Assembly: GCA_015062745.1 (NCBI GenBank)
Contig: SUUB01000003.1
Coordinates: 3,716-52,144 of the forward strand
DNA from: Actinomycetaceae bacterium
GTDB taxonomy: Bacteria > Actinomycetota > Actinomycetes > Actinomycetales > Actinomycetaceae
Direction: 5' to 3'
Length of the DNA stretch: 48,429 nucleotides
Positions 25,082 to 32,987 of the stretch are shown here, in pieces. The position numbers were made by a program, and so were the translations under genes. Within the stretch, counting starts at the first letter, position 1, and each line of letters opens with the position of its first letter. Under the pieces are notes generated by a model. That model saw nothing but the letters and a program-made list of their open reading frames with translations. It was not told the origin of the DNA and ran no database searches.

Positions 25082-26509
25082 ATGCGTAGAGCGAAGATTG
25101 TCTGCACTCTCGGCCCGGCCACCGACACCCAGGAAAGAATCCTCGAACTGGCCGAAGCTGGAATGAATGTTGCGCGCATCAATGCGTCGCATGGTTCTCA
25201 CGAAGAACACGAAGAGCGAATCGCGCGCGTACGCAAGGCGGCGGAGGCTACAGGCAAGGCGATCGCGGTACTTGTTGATTTACAAGGTCCGAAGATTCGT
25301 CTGGGCACGTTCCCGGACGGTCCGGTTGACCTCGGTGTCGGCGACAGCTTTACCATTACGACCGAGGATGTTCCCGGTACAAAGGAACTTGCCTCGACGA
25401 CGTTCAAGGGGCTGCCCGGAGATTGCCATCCCGGCGACAGCATTCTGATCGACGATGGAAAGGTCGCCGCGCGTGTGACCAGCGTCGACGGGCCGCGCGT
25501 GCACACCACGATCGAAGTCGCCGGGCGGGTATCCGATCACAAGGGGATTAATCTTCCCGGCGTGGCGGTGTCGGTCCCGGCACTGTCCGCGAAGGACCGG
25601 GAGGATCTCGAATGGGCGCTGAGAATAGGCGCGGATATCATCGCCCTGTCGTTCGTGCGCTCTCCGGCGGATATTGATGATGTTCACCAGATCATGGATC
25701 AGGTGGGTGTACGGCTGCCAGTTATCGCCAAGATTGAGAAGCCGCAGGCCGTGGCGAATCTGGACGGCATTATTCGCGCCTTCGACGGGATCATGGTGGC
25801 GCGAGGCGACCTGGGAGTAGAGGTTCCGCTCGAGCAGGTGCCCATCGTGCAGAAGCGTGCCATCGATCTGGCACGCAAGCGTTCGAAGCCGGTGATCGTC
25901 GCTACACAGGTCTTGGAGTCGATGATCCAGAATCCGCGCCCAACCCGTGCGGAGGCCTCTGACTGCGCAAACGCGATTATTGACGGCGCGGATGCGGTCA
26001 TGCTCTCCGGTGAGACTTCTGTTGGTTTGTACCCGATCGAATGTGTACAGACTATGGCGAATATCATCGAATGGGCCGAAGAGCACGGCATGGAGCAGAT
26101 CCCCTTGCTAGGTAATCTGCACAAGACGCGCAACGGAGTACTGACGCGCGCCGCCGTCGAAATCGGCGAATCGCTCGGCGTCGCCTACATCGTGGTGTTC
26201 ACCGAATCGGGCCAAACCGCCCGGCGAGTGGCACGTTTGCGCTCACGACTTCCGTTGCTCGTGTTCACGCCGGATCCGCGCGTGCGTAACCAGCTCGCAT
26301 TGACATGGGGCATCGAAACGTTTACTGTTCCGCATGTCAAGCATACGGATGACATGGTGGCCCAGGTTGACCACCTGTTGCGCGAAATGGAGTTGGCTGA
26401 GGACGGAGAACGCATCGTCGTCATCGCTGGAATGCCTGCCGGCGTTTCCGGTTCCACGAATACGATCCGTGTGCATAAGATGGGTGAGACCCTGCCGCGT
26501 CGCGGCTAG
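25082..26509 (+). CDS. pyk: Pyruvate kinase
   Basis: Pyruvate kinase transfers phosphate from phosphoenolpyruvate to ADP in the last step of glycolysis. The 475-residue protein starts MRRAKIVCTLGPATDT, with NASHGSHEEH, LVDLQGPKIRLG, the active-site IAKIEKPQAVANLD (catalytic Lys), MVARGDLGVEVPLEQVP, and ATQVLESMIQNPRPTRAE. The C-terminal domain ends in GETLPRRG. The track start is 21 codons upstream; the -10 spacing and family alignment favour ATG 25082. A tRNA gene follows 6 bases after the stop. Confidence 0.96.
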   Translation: MRRAKIVCTLGPATDTQERILELAEAGMNVARINASHGSHEEHEERIARVRKAAEATGKAIAVLVDLQGPKIRLGTFPDGPVDLGVGDSFTITTEDVPGTKELASTTFKGLPGDCHPGDSILIDDGKVAARVTSVDGPRVHTTIEVAGRVSDHKGINLPGVAVSVPALSAKDREDLEWALRIGADIIALSFVRSPADIDDVHQIMDQVGVRLPVIAKIEKPQAVANLDGIIRAFDGIMVARGDLGVEVPLEQVPIVQKRAIDLARKRSKPVIVATQVLESMIQNPRPTRAEASDCANAIIDGADAVMLSGETSVGLYPIECVQTMANIIEWAEEHGMEQIPLLGNLHKTRNGVLTRAAVEIGESLGVAYIVVFTESGQTARRVARLRSRLPLLVFTPDPRVRNQLALTWGIETFTVPHVKHTDDMVAQVDHLLREMELAEDGERIVVIAGMPAGVSGSTNTIRVHKMGETLPRRG

Positions 26510-26515
26510 GCTATT

Positions 26516-26598
26516 GCTCCCGTGGTGGAATTGGCAGACACACCGCACTCAAAATGCGGCGCCTTCAAAGCGTGCGGGTTCGAGTCCCGCCGGGAGCA
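26516..26598 (+). tRNA. tRNA-Leu (anticodon CAA)
   Basis: The acceptor stem GCTCCCG/CGGGAGC pairs fully and the discriminator is A. The anticodon stem CCGCA/TGCGG encloses the loop CTCAAAA, with anticodon CAA at 26550-26552, reading UUG. The long variable arm (CGCCTTCAAAGCG region) marks a class II tRNA, and GGTTCGAGTCC forms the T arm. The CCA end is not encoded. Confidence 0.96.
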
Positions 26599-26688
26599 CA
26601 GGCATGGTTGGCGGTCCTGAGACCGAGGAAAGAAAGGTAAGAAACGGGCGTGACCTGCGAAGATCTATGATTCGCCGGTCGGAGGCGT

Positions 26689-26694
26689 TATTAT
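26689..26694 (+). promoter_or_regulatory. Possible -10 element of pdtaR
   Basis: TATTAT predicts a start near 26701 and a leader of about 39 bases that includes AAAGGAG ahead of ATG 26740. No clear -35 was seen. Confidence 0.4.
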
Positions 26695-26739
26695 GAAACA
26701 GTCCAATAGATGGCGCCCGTCAAAGGAGACAGTGACAGC

Positions 26740-27366
26740 ATGGCAGAGGATGAGGTAACGGAATCACAGTCCGCCGAATCACAGCGGCAGCGCGTCCGCG
26801 CGCTCGTCGTCGAGGATGAGGCGTTGATCCGGCTCGATATCGTCGAAACGCTTGAGGATGCAGGATACGAGGTGGTCGGGCAGGCCGGCGATGGTGAGAA
26901 GGCCATTGAGCTTGCCGACGAACTCGAGCCTGAATTAATCGTTATGGATGTCAAGATGCCCGGGATGGATGGCATTACTGCGGCCGATCGCATCCTGCAG
27001 GATCGCCGATGCGCGATTGTTATGCTCACGGCCTTCTCGCAGAGCGAGTTGGTTGAGCGGGCACGCGATGCGGGGGCCATGGCATACGTGGTCAAGCCTT
27101 TCACTCCTGCTGAACTCATTCCGGCGGTTGAGATCGCCGTCTCGCGCAGTCAGGAAATCGAAGCGTTGGAAGGTGAAGTCGCGAGCCTGACCGAACAGTT
27201 CGAGACTCGTAAGAGGGTCGACCGTGCGAAGGGGCTGCTGCAAGCGCGTATGGGGCTCACGGAGCCGGAAGCATTTCGATGGATTCAAAAGACGTCGATG
27301 GATCGGCGTCTGACCATGCGTGAGGTGGCAGATGCCGTCATCGATCAGGTCGGTGGCAAAGACTAA
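26740..27366 (+). CDS. pdtaR: ANTAR-domain response regulator PdtaR
   Basis: A response regulator of about 208 residues that probably acts on RNA as a transcription antiterminator. The receiver domain has acidic residues in VVEDEALIRLD, the phosphorylated Asp in LIVMDVKMPGMDGI, and Thr/Lys in MLTAF and VVKPFTP. The C-terminal ANTAR domain (about 145-205) carries the conserved RKRVDRAKGLLQARMGLTEPEAFRWIQ pattern. In mycobacteria PdtaR is paired with sensor kinase PdtaS; no kinase is in this window. ATG 26740 follows AAAGGAG; the track ORF starts ten codons upstream. Confidence 0.92.
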   Translation: MAEDEVTESQSAESQRQRVRALVVEDEALIRLDIVETLEDAGYEVVGQAGDGEKAIELADELEPELIVMDVKMPGMDGITAADRILQDRRCAIVMLTAFSQSELVERARDAGAMAYVVKPFTPAELIPAVEIAVSRSQEIEALEGEVASLTEQFETRKRVDRAKGLLQARMGLTEPEAFRWIQKTSMDRRLTMREVADAVIDQVGGKD

Positions 27367-27382
27367 CCGCATTGAGCCACGA

Positions 27383-27420
27383 CGAGGGGCTGGGGTCGTA
27401 TACCCCAGCCCCTCGCCCTT
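27383..27420. terminator. Bidirectional terminator hairpin
   Basis: CGAGGGGCTGGGGT pairs perfectly with ACCCCAGCCCCTCG (14 pairs) around CGTAT, followed by CCCTTT. It sits between the convergent pdtaR and thioesterase genes. Confidence 0.8.
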
Positions 27421-27454
27421 TGGACCTCGCGGTAGATTTTCCCGTGCCGATTCG

Positions 27455-27856
27455 CTAAGCGCCGGGATTTCTGACGTACACCGCGGTGAGACGCCCAGCC
27501 GCCGTCAGAACTCCGGCGTCGTCGCGCACATGTACCTGAGCACAGAAGCTCGAACGTCCTTCCGATAAGACGGTGGCGGTCGCGGTGACATGGCCTGTCA
27601 GCGCCGAGCGAAGTTGGCTGACGGAGAGTTCGGTCCCCACCGGAATACGCCCTTCGGGCGCGTGAAAGCTGGCGAGGATTGAACCGGCATGTTCGATTAA
27701 CACGCCATTCGCGCCACCGTGTAAGAGTCCGACGGGCTGGGTGTTTCCGGCCACAGGTAGGCGCATACGTACCTGCAGTGGTGTTGCCTCGATCAACTCG
27801 GCACCCATCGTGTTTGCCAAGGCGCCCAGATCATGTACGAACAGGTTGTCACTCAT
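27455..27856 (-). CDS. PaaI-type hotdog-fold thioesterase
   Basis: A 133-residue hotdog protein, probably an acyl-CoA thioesterase. The signature LLHGGANGVLIEHAGSILA has the conserved HGG and the helix acidic residue, followed by GTELSVSQLRSALTGHVTATATV and SFCAQVHVRDDAGVLTAAGRLT. A similar gene lies beside polA in other actinobacteria. The track start is far upstream; ATG 27856 gives the normal family length and is preceded by TACTAT exactly six bases away (leaderless). The natural substrate is unknown. Confidence 0.85.
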   Translation of the reverse strand: MSDNLFVHDLGALANTMGAELIEATPLQVRMRLPVAGNTQPVGLLHGGANGVLIEHAGSILASFHAPEGRIPVGTELSVSQLRSALTGHVTATATVLSEGRSSFCAQVHVRDDAGVLTAAGRLTAVYVRNPGA

Positions 27857-27862
27857 GGGACG

Positions 27863-27868
27863 ATAGTA
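27863..27868 (-). promoter_or_regulatory. -10 element of the thioesterase gene, leaderless
   Basis: TACTAT on the minus strand is followed by CGTCCC and then the ATG at 27856, placing the predicted transcript start on the A of the start codon. Confidence 0.5.
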
Positions 27869-27899
27869 CGCGTTGGACACCGCAACCCGCTTCCTGCCG

Positions 27900-27905
27900 T
27901 AGGCT
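27900..27905 (+). promoter_or_regulatory. -10 element of polA, leaderless
   Basis: TAGGCT ends 7 bases before GTG 27913. TTGGAC at 27873 is a possible -35 but the 21-base spacing is too long to trust. Confidence 0.45.
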
Positions 27906-27912
27906 TGTGTCT

Positions 27913-30576
27913 GTGAATACGCTGCTGCTCGTCGATGGCCACTCCATCGCCTTCCGCGCTTTCTACGCCTTGCGCGCCGAAAGCTTCCGCACCGCAAACG
28001 GCCGCTATACCAATGCGGTTTACGGCTTCACCTCAACCCTGCTGAAGATCCTCGCGGATCATAAACCCACCCACGTAGCGGTGGCTTTCGATTTGCCGGG
28101 AGGAACGTTCCGTACACGTCGCTATCCGGAGTACAAGGGTGGTCGCGCGAAGACGCCAGAGGAGTTCGTCGGCCAGATAGAACTCATTCAGGAGACGCTT
28201 GACGTTCTGGGGATCCGCTGGCTTACGGTGAATGACTTCGAGGCCGATGACATTATCGCCACGCTGGCCACCAAGGGCCGCGCCGCTGATATGCGCGTGT
28301 ATATCGCCTCGGGCGACAAAGACTCCTTCCAACTCGTCGGAGAGCAGTGCAGCGTGCTGTACCCGATGCCGCGCTCGGAAATGCAGGAACTCGACCCGGA
28401 GGGAATTGTGCGGAAAACCGGGGTGAGTCCGGAGCAATACTCGGACCTCGCCGCACTGGTAGGGGAGAGCGCCGACAACCTTCCCGGTGTCCCGGGGGTG
28501 GGGCCGAAGACGGCGGCCAAGTGGATCAAGGAGTACGGCAATCTTGCCGGTATTCTGGCGCATGCCGATGAGATCAAGGGAAAGGCCGGAGAATCGCTGC
28601 GCGCCCATATCGGCCAGGTCCAGACCAATCGGGAATTGAACCACCTGGTAACGGATCTGCCGATCGGTGAGGATCTCAGTGAATTCGTACCGCAGGGTGT
28701 GGATCGGCAAGCGGTACATGAGCTTTTCGACACGCTCGACTTCACCGGACTGCGCACGCGGGTTCTACAGGAGCTTCCCGCGCGAGATGGAGAAGACTCC
28801 AACACGAGCGACTCGCTCGACTTGACCGTTGACCTCAGCGAGCGTGGTTTTGTCGCTTGGCTGGCGGCACATCGGGAAGACGACTACGGCGTTTACGTTG
28901 AGTCAGCCACCGCGGGTGCGTTGATCGCCGTGGCGGGGCACGATAACGAGGTGTGGTGTGCGGAGAGCGAGGAGTTGAGCGAAGATGATGCGCAGGCGCT
29001 GACGCACTGGTTGCGCGACGGCGATGCCGGCAAGATGTTTCACGATTCCAAGCGCGCACGGCACATTCTTGCGACTGCGCTTAATGCCGAGATCCGTGGC
29101 GTTGTGGCCGATACTCTACTGCAGGCGTATCTGCTCTACCCTGACCAGCGGGAGTACGATCTGGAAGACCTTGTCCTCAGGCATCTCGGCTCGGATTTCG
29201 GCGAGCGGGCCGATAGCGACCTTTTCAGCCAGGAGGGTGCTCGGCGCGATGGAGCGGTACGGGCCGCCGCGGTGCGCCCGCTGTCCGATGCGCTGGGCAA
29301 TATGTTGGCGCAGCGCGGAGAAGACGGTGACCTGATGCGCCTTGAGCTGGGCGTGGCGGAGTTGCTATTCCGGATGGAGCAGACGGGAATCGCCGTCGAC
29401 GAGCCGTATCTGGAGTCGCTGCGTATCGATTTTGATGCCCGCGTCGAAACCGCGGCGCGAGTGGCGTATGAGGCGATCGGCCACGAAGTCAACCTCTCCA
29501 GTCCCAAGCAACTGCAGACGGTGCTGTTCGATGAACTGCGTCTGCCGCCCACGCGCAAGACGAAGTCCGGGTACACGACCAATGCGGACGCCCTGGCAGA
29601 ACTTGCAGCGAAGATCGCATTACGGGAAGACGACCGAGCCGTTGCGGGGCAGACCTTCCTCGCCGCGCTACTTGAGCATCGTGACGCGATTAAGCTGCGG
29701 CAGTCGGTAGAGGGCCTGCAACGCTCCATTGCCGATGATGGACGGGTTCACACCACCTATCAGCAGGCGGTGGCCGCAACGGGTAGGCTCTCGTCCACCG
29801 AGCCCAATCTGCAGAACATTCACGCACGTACCGAGGAGGGCCGGCAGATACGTGAGGCCTTCATCCCGGAGGCGCCCTATACGGATCTGCTCACTGCGGA
29901 CTATTCGCAGATTGAGATGCGACTGATGGCCTCGCTTTCCGGTGACAGCGCGCTAATTGACGCGTTCCGCCAGGGAGCCGACCTTCACACGTATGTGGCT
30001 TCACGTGTTTTCGGTGTTCCCGAATCCGAGATTGTTGCGGAGCAGCGCTCGAAGATCAAGGCCATGAGTTATGGGCTCGCCTACGGCTTGTCGGCCTTCG
30101 GGTTGTCTCGCCAGCTCCACATTGACGTCGCCGAGGCGCAGGGCCTCATGGATGACTACTTCTCGCGCTTCGGCAAGGTACGTGCATACCTGGACTCCCT
30201 TGTGGCGAGGGCGCGCCACGATGGGTACACGGAGACGATCCTCGGCCGTCGGCGCTATCTGCCGGAGCTGAGTTCCACCAACCGGCAGGTGCGCGAGACG
30301 GCGGAGCGGATGGCGCTTAATGCCCCCATCCAGGGATCTGCGGCTGACGTCATTAAACTGGCGATGGTTGCGGTGGCGCGCAATCTCGATCGGGAGCGAC
30401 TGGCGTCGCGTATTCTGCTTCAGGTCCATGACGAACTGGTGCTTGAGATTGCGCCGGGGGAGCGTGAACGCGTTCAGGAGATCGTACGTGAGGCCATGGA
30501 GGGCGCCGTCGAGCTCGATGTCCCGCTTTCTGTGGGTTTCGGCTACGGGGAGAACTGGCGCGCTGCCGCCCACTGA
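27913..30576 (+). CDS. polA: DNA polymerase I
   Basis: PolA fills gaps and removes RNA primers in repair and lagging-strand maturation. From GTG 27913 it is 887 residues. The N-terminal 5'-3' exonuclease has LLLVDGHSIAFRAF, VAFDLPGGTFRT, FEADDIIATLA and PGVPGVGPKTAAKW. The middle 3'-5' exonuclease-like domain has lost the DxE metal motif (VYVESATAGALIAV), so no proofreading is expected, as in other actinobacterial PolA. The polymerase domain has motif A TADYSQIEMRLMA, motif B RSKIKAMSYGLAYG and motif C VHDELVLE. The track ORF extends 78 codons upstream across the divergent gene; the GTG fits MNTLLLVDGHS and the -10 spacing. Confidence 0.96.
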   Translation: MNTLLLVDGHSIAFRAFYALRAESFRTANGRYTNAVYGFTSTLLKILADHKPTHVAVAFDLPGGTFRTRRYPEYKGGRAKTPEEFVGQIELIQETLDVLGIRWLTVNDFEADDIIATLATKGRAADMRVYIASGDKDSFQLVGEQCSVLYPMPRSEMQELDPEGIVRKTGVSPEQYSDLAALVGESADNLPGVPGVGPKTAAKWIKEYGNLAGILAHADEIKGKAGESLRAHIGQVQTNRELNHLVTDLPIGEDLSEFVPQGVDRQAVHELFDTLDFTGLRTRVLQELPARDGEDSNTSDSLDLTVDLSERGFVAWLAAHREDDYGVYVESATAGALIAVAGHDNEVWCAESEELSEDDAQALTHWLRDGDAGKMFHDSKRARHILATALNAEIRGVVADTLLQAYLLYPDQREYDLEDLVLRHLGSDFGERADSDLFSQEGARRDGAVRAAAVRPLSDALGNMLAQRGEDGDLMRLELGVAELLFRMEQTGIAVDEPYLESLRIDFDARVETAARVAYEAIGHEVNLSSPKQLQTVLFDELRLPPTRKTKSGYTTNADALAELAAKIALREDDRAVAGQTFLAALLEHRDAIKLRQSVEGLQRSIADDGRVHTTYQQAVAATGRLSSTEPNLQNIHARTEEGRQIREAFIPEAPYTDLLTADYSQIEMRLMASLSGDSALIDAFRQGADLHTYVASRVFGVPESEIVAEQRSKIKAMSYGLAYGLSAFGLSRQLHIDVAEAQGLMDDYFSRFGKVRAYLDSLVARARHDGYTETILGRRRYLPELSSTNRQVRETAERMALNAPIQGSAADVIKLAMVAVARNLDRERLASRILLQVHDELVLEIAPGERERVQEIVREAMEGAVELDVPLSVGFGYGENWRAAAH

Positions 30577-30631
30577 GCCGCCCGCCTGCCGCATATGTGG
30601 CGTAAAACCCGCGCAAATCCGCGGTTACTGT

Positions 30632-30660
30632 TTGCGGCTCCCCCTGGACTCCCGTAGAAT
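30632..30660 (+). promoter_or_regulatory. Promoter of rpsA
   Basis: TTGCGG and TAGAAT are separated by exactly 17 bases, predicting a start near 30667 and a 74-base leader before ATG 30741. This is one of the best promoters in the window, as expected for a ribosomal protein gene. Confidence 0.65.
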
Positions 30661-30740
30661 TGCATACCGGTGCGGCTCTACGCCGTGCCGCTTCATTGTC
30701 CATATCGATTTCTATTGTCCGTATCGGAGTCATTAACTTC

Positions 30741-32219
30741 ATGACCGCTAACACCCCCGCAGCTTCGAGTCTCCCGCAGGTCGCAATCAACGACATCGGC
30801 ACCGAGGAAGATCTTCTCGCCGCAGTTGACAAGACCATCAAGTACTTCAATGACGGAGACATCGTCGAGGGTACTGTCGTCAAGGTCGACCATGATGAGG
30901 TCCTCCTTGACATTGGCTACAAGACCGAGGGAGTCATTCCCTCCAAAGAGCTTTCCATCAAGCACGATGTTGATCCTGACGACGTCGTCAATGTGGGCGA
31001 CGAGGTTGAAGCTCTCGTCCTGCAGAAGGAAGACAAAGAAGGGCGCCTGCTGCTCTCCAAGAAGCGCGCCCAGTACGAGCGCGCATGGGCTCAGATTGAA
31101 GGAGTAAAAGAGGCTGAGGGTGTTGTTACCGGCACCGTCATTGAAGTCGTCAAGGGCGGCCTCATCCTGGATATCGGCCTGCGTGGATTCCTTCCGGCCT
31201 CCTTGGTTGAAATGCGCCGCGTGCGCGATCTGCAGCCCTATATCGGCCGCGAGTTGGAAGCCAAGATCATTGAGCTGGATAAGAACCGCAACAATGTTGT
31301 GCTTTCCCGCCGTGCCTGGCTGGAGGAGACACAGTCGCAGGCTCGCGGCGAGTTCCTGACCAACCTGAAGAAGGGTCAGGTTCGCGAGGGCGTTATCTCT
31401 TCCATCGTGAACTTCGGTGCTTTCGTTGACCTCGGCGGCGTTGACGGCCTCGTCCATGTCTCCGAGCTCTCCTGGAAGCATATCGATCACCCGAGTGAGG
31501 TTGTTGAAGTCGGCCAGAAGGTTACCGTCGAGGTACTCGATGTCGATATGGATCGCGAGCGGGTCTCGCTGTCCCTCAAGGCCACGCAAGAGGATCCGTG
31601 GCAGACCTTCGCCCGCACCCACGCCATCGGGCAGATCGTTCCCGGCAAGGTCACCAAGCTTGTGCCCTTCGGAGCCTTCGTCCGTGTTGAAGATGGCATC
31701 GAGGGTCTGGTTCATATCTCTGAGTTGGCCCAGCGCCACGTTGATCTGCCGGAGCAGGTTGTCAAGGTTGGCGACGACGCCTTCGTGAAGGTTATCGATA
31801 TCGACCTGGATCGCCGTCGTATCTCGCTCTCTCTCAAGCAGGCCAACGAGGGAGTCGATCCCAATTCGGAGGATTTCGATCCGTCACTGTACGGCATGGC
31901 CACCGAGTACGACGACGAGGGCAACTACAAGTACCCCGAGGGCTTCGATCCGGTGTCCAACGAGTGGATGCCCGGTTTCGAGGCACAGCAAGAGGCGTGG
32001 GAGAAGGAATACGCTGCAGCCCACGACCGGTGGGAGGCGCACAAGGCGCAAGTCGCCAAGGCATTGGAGGAGGATTCCGCTGCTTCCGCCGCGGGCGCCG
32101 CTACTCAGTCTGCGCCCGACGCAACGCCGTCGTCCTACTCCTCCGGTAGCGAGGCCTCTGGCACGCTGGCTTCTGACGAGGCATTGGCGGCTCTGCGCGA
32201 GAAGCTGACGAACAACTGA
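30741..32219 (+). CDS. rpsA: 30S ribosomal protein S1
   Basis: S1 binds mRNA at the small subunit. The 492-residue protein contains four S1 OB-fold repeats (starting near GDIVEGTVVKV, GVVTGTVIEVVKGG, GQVREGVISSIVNFGAFVDLG and GQIVPGKVTKLVPFGAFVRVE). The C-terminal 120 residues are acidic and then Ala/Ser-rich, ending LREKLTNN, typical of actinobacterial S1. The track start is 27 codons upstream; ATG 30741 gives the family N-terminus and has GGAG 11 bases before it. coaE, which often follows rpsA in actinobacteria, is absent here. Confidence 0.96.
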   Translation: MTANTPAASSLPQVAINDIGTEEDLLAAVDKTIKYFNDGDIVEGTVVKVDHDEVLLDIGYKTEGVIPSKELSIKHDVDPDDVVNVGDEVEALVLQKEDKEGRLLLSKKRAQYERAWAQIEGVKEAEGVVTGTVIEVVKGGLILDIGLRGFLPASLVEMRRVRDLQPYIGRELEAKIIELDKNRNNVVLSRRAWLEETQSQARGEFLTNLKKGQVREGVISSIVNFGAFVDLGGVDGLVHVSELSWKHIDHPSEVVEVGQKVTVEVLDVDMDRERVSLSLKATQEDPWQTFARTHAIGQIVPGKVTKLVPFGAFVRVEDGIEGLVHISELAQRHVDLPEQVVKVGDDAFVKVIDIDLDRRRISLSLKQANEGVDPNSEDFDPSLYGMATEYDDEGNYKYPEGFDPVSNEWMPGFEAQQEAWEKEYAAAHDRWEAHKAQVAKALEEDSAASAAGAATQSAPDATPSSYSSGSEASGTLASDEALAALREKLTNN

Positions 32220-32245
32220 CCATTCGGCGGCATTTGGCCGCGCAT

Positions 32246-32279
32246 GCATGAGGCCCGGGCGTATGCTCGGGCCTCATGC
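32246..32279 (+). terminator. Hairpin terminator candidate after rpsA
   Basis: GCATGAGGCCCG (32246-32257) pairs perfectly with CGGGCCTCATGC (32268-32279) around a ten-base loop. It begins 27 bases after the rpsA stop. There is no T-run, so efficiency is uncertain. Confidence 0.65.
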
Positions 32280-32490
32280 GCATGTGTGGGGCTGGCTTGT
32301 GTGGCAGTGAGAGCGTCGGCTTGGCGGTACGGGCCTTACGCATGTGGGTGGGACGCACGCCTGTGCTCAGGCATCAGGCTTGCCTCCAGGGCATCGTGCC
32401 CGTGCGCACACTGCCCGCGTATGCCCACAGATCTGCCGCCTGCTGAACGTGGCGTCCGCGTGGCCTTTCCCTCTCAATTCTCCGGGCTTT

Positions 32491-32529
32491 CCCCAGTTTT
32501 TCGCGAATAACCCGGAGTTTTGGCGAAAA
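32491..32529. repeat. Two imperfect tandem units with TTTTCGC/GCGAAAA
   Basis: The adjacent units CCCCAGTTTTTCGCGAATAA and CCCGGAGTTTTGGCGAAAA align with small gaps and can form a stem through TTTTCGC (32498-32504) and GCGAAAA (32523-32529). TCCGGG (32481-32486) and CCCGGA (32511-32516) also pair. They look like an intergenic repeat family but only one locus is visible here. Confidence 0.45.
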
Positions 32530-32551
32530 CCCAGAGACTTCGGGGCCGGTG

Positions 32552-32626
32552 CCGAAGAGCCAGGGGTGGAATCAAGAGAGGGTATGTGGAGACCCGCGGG
32601 GATCCGTGGGTACCGAAGAGCCAGGG
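32552..32626 (+). repeat. 14-base direct repeat CCGAAGAGCCAGGG
   Basis: Exact copies lie at 32552-32565 and 32613-32626, 61 bases apart, within the non-coding region ahead of the met leader. No function is evident. Confidence 0.6.
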
Positions 32627-32773
32627 CAATACGTGCGACCGTCCTCATGCCGAAAGGATGTCCGCATTGTGACCGGCTGTGCGGGTCGTCGTCGGATCTT
32701 GTAGGGTCAGCGTTGGCAATTCACGGGGATGCCGGACAGGCCGCTCCGTCTAAACCAGGGGAGGAGAGAAGAC

Positions 32774-32848
32774 ATGACACCCATGTACATGAGCATGTGT
32801 ATGTGTTGCCGTAGAACTCTGCCTCCGCCAGGGTGTGCTGCAGCATAG
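32774..32848 (+). CDS. Met/Cys-rich leader peptide of the met transport operon
   Basis: A 24-codon ORF, too short for the track, begins MTPMYMSMCMCC: five Met and three Cys among the first twelve residues, then a Pro-rich end and a TAG stop. GGAGGAG lies 7 bases before the ATG, as good a ribosome site as any in the window. Methionine codons are rare in normal proteins, so this clustering just upstream of an intrinsic terminator and a methionine transport operon is the mark of an attenuator leader peptide. The Cys codons could make it respond to cysteine too. The product itself probably has no role. Confidence 0.8.
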   Translation: MTPMYMSMCMCCRRTLPPPGCAAA

Positions 32849-32867
32849 CCACAGCTTGCCAGACTTC

Positions 32868-32901
32868 AGGAGAGCAGAGCCGATGCCTGCTCTCCTTTTT
32901 T
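32868..32901 (+). terminator. Intrinsic terminator of the met attenuator
   Basis: AGGAGAGCAG pairs perfectly with CTGCTCTCCT around a nine-base loop and is followed by TTTTTT. It is the only classical hairpin plus T-tract terminator in the window. It lies between the leader peptide stop and the M20 gene rather than at a gene end. Confidence 0.88.
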
Positions 32902-32987
32902 GTGCCCTAAGTGGCCATCAAGGCGGCGCGGACAAGGCGGCGGGCTTCGCCGGTGGCGGCAATCCGAACACGACAAGGAAGAGGAAC

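Larger units (their letters stand above)
32280..32759. other. Non-coding region with repeats and hairpins
   Basis: I see no supportable gene in these 480 bases; the longest ORF (156 codons) is compositionally odd, lacks a ribosome site and runs into the met leader. Structures present: two imperfect tandem units, CCCCAGTTTTTCGCGAATAA and CCCGGAGTTTTGGCGAAAA (32491-32529), whose TTTTCGC and GCGAAAA parts can also pair; a 14-base direct repeat CCGAAGAGCCAGGG at 32552-32565 and 32613-32626; and ACCCGCGG/CCGTGGGT (32592-32611). It may be untranslated leader, a dispersed intergenic repeat, or remnant sequence. Confidence 0.5.
32760..32901 (+). promoter_or_regulatory. Methionine-type peptide attenuator ahead of M20-metNIQ
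   Basis: Four segments can be read. Segment 1, GGAGGAGAG (32760-32768), is the Shine-Dalgarno sequence of a Met-rich peptide. Segment 2, CTCTGCCTCC (32817-32826), lies in the second half of its coding region. Segment 3, AGGAGAGCAGAG (32868-32879), is the terminator 5' arm. Segment 4, CTGCTCTCCT (32887-32896), is the terminator 3' arm, followed by Ts. 1:2 pairs 9 bases with one bulge, 2:3 pairs 10 with one bulge, and 3:4 pairs 10 perfectly; 2:3 and 3:4 exclude each other. A ribosome stalled on the Met codons would leave segment 2 free to block the terminator, and one reaching the stop would cover it. The pairing is seen; the regulation is inferred. Confidence 0.8.

Noticed and set aside
32569-32701. 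Possible SAM-I or SAM-IV riboswitch upstream of the met operon (ATCAAGAGAGG, then CAAGA/TCTTG)
   Set aside because: AUCAAGAGA resembles the SAM-I 5' end, but the conserved GGAGGGA, kink-turn and GGCAACC core segments are not found at the right places, and the possible P1 pairing uses bases that should be unpaired. The peptide attenuator explains the operon better. A covariance search (cmscan with Rfam SAM models) would settle it.
32344-32814. 156-codon plus-strand ORF before the met operon
   Set aside because: No ribosome site, no recognisable motif, Pro/Arg/Cys-rich shadow composition, and it runs through repeats and the met leader in a different frame.
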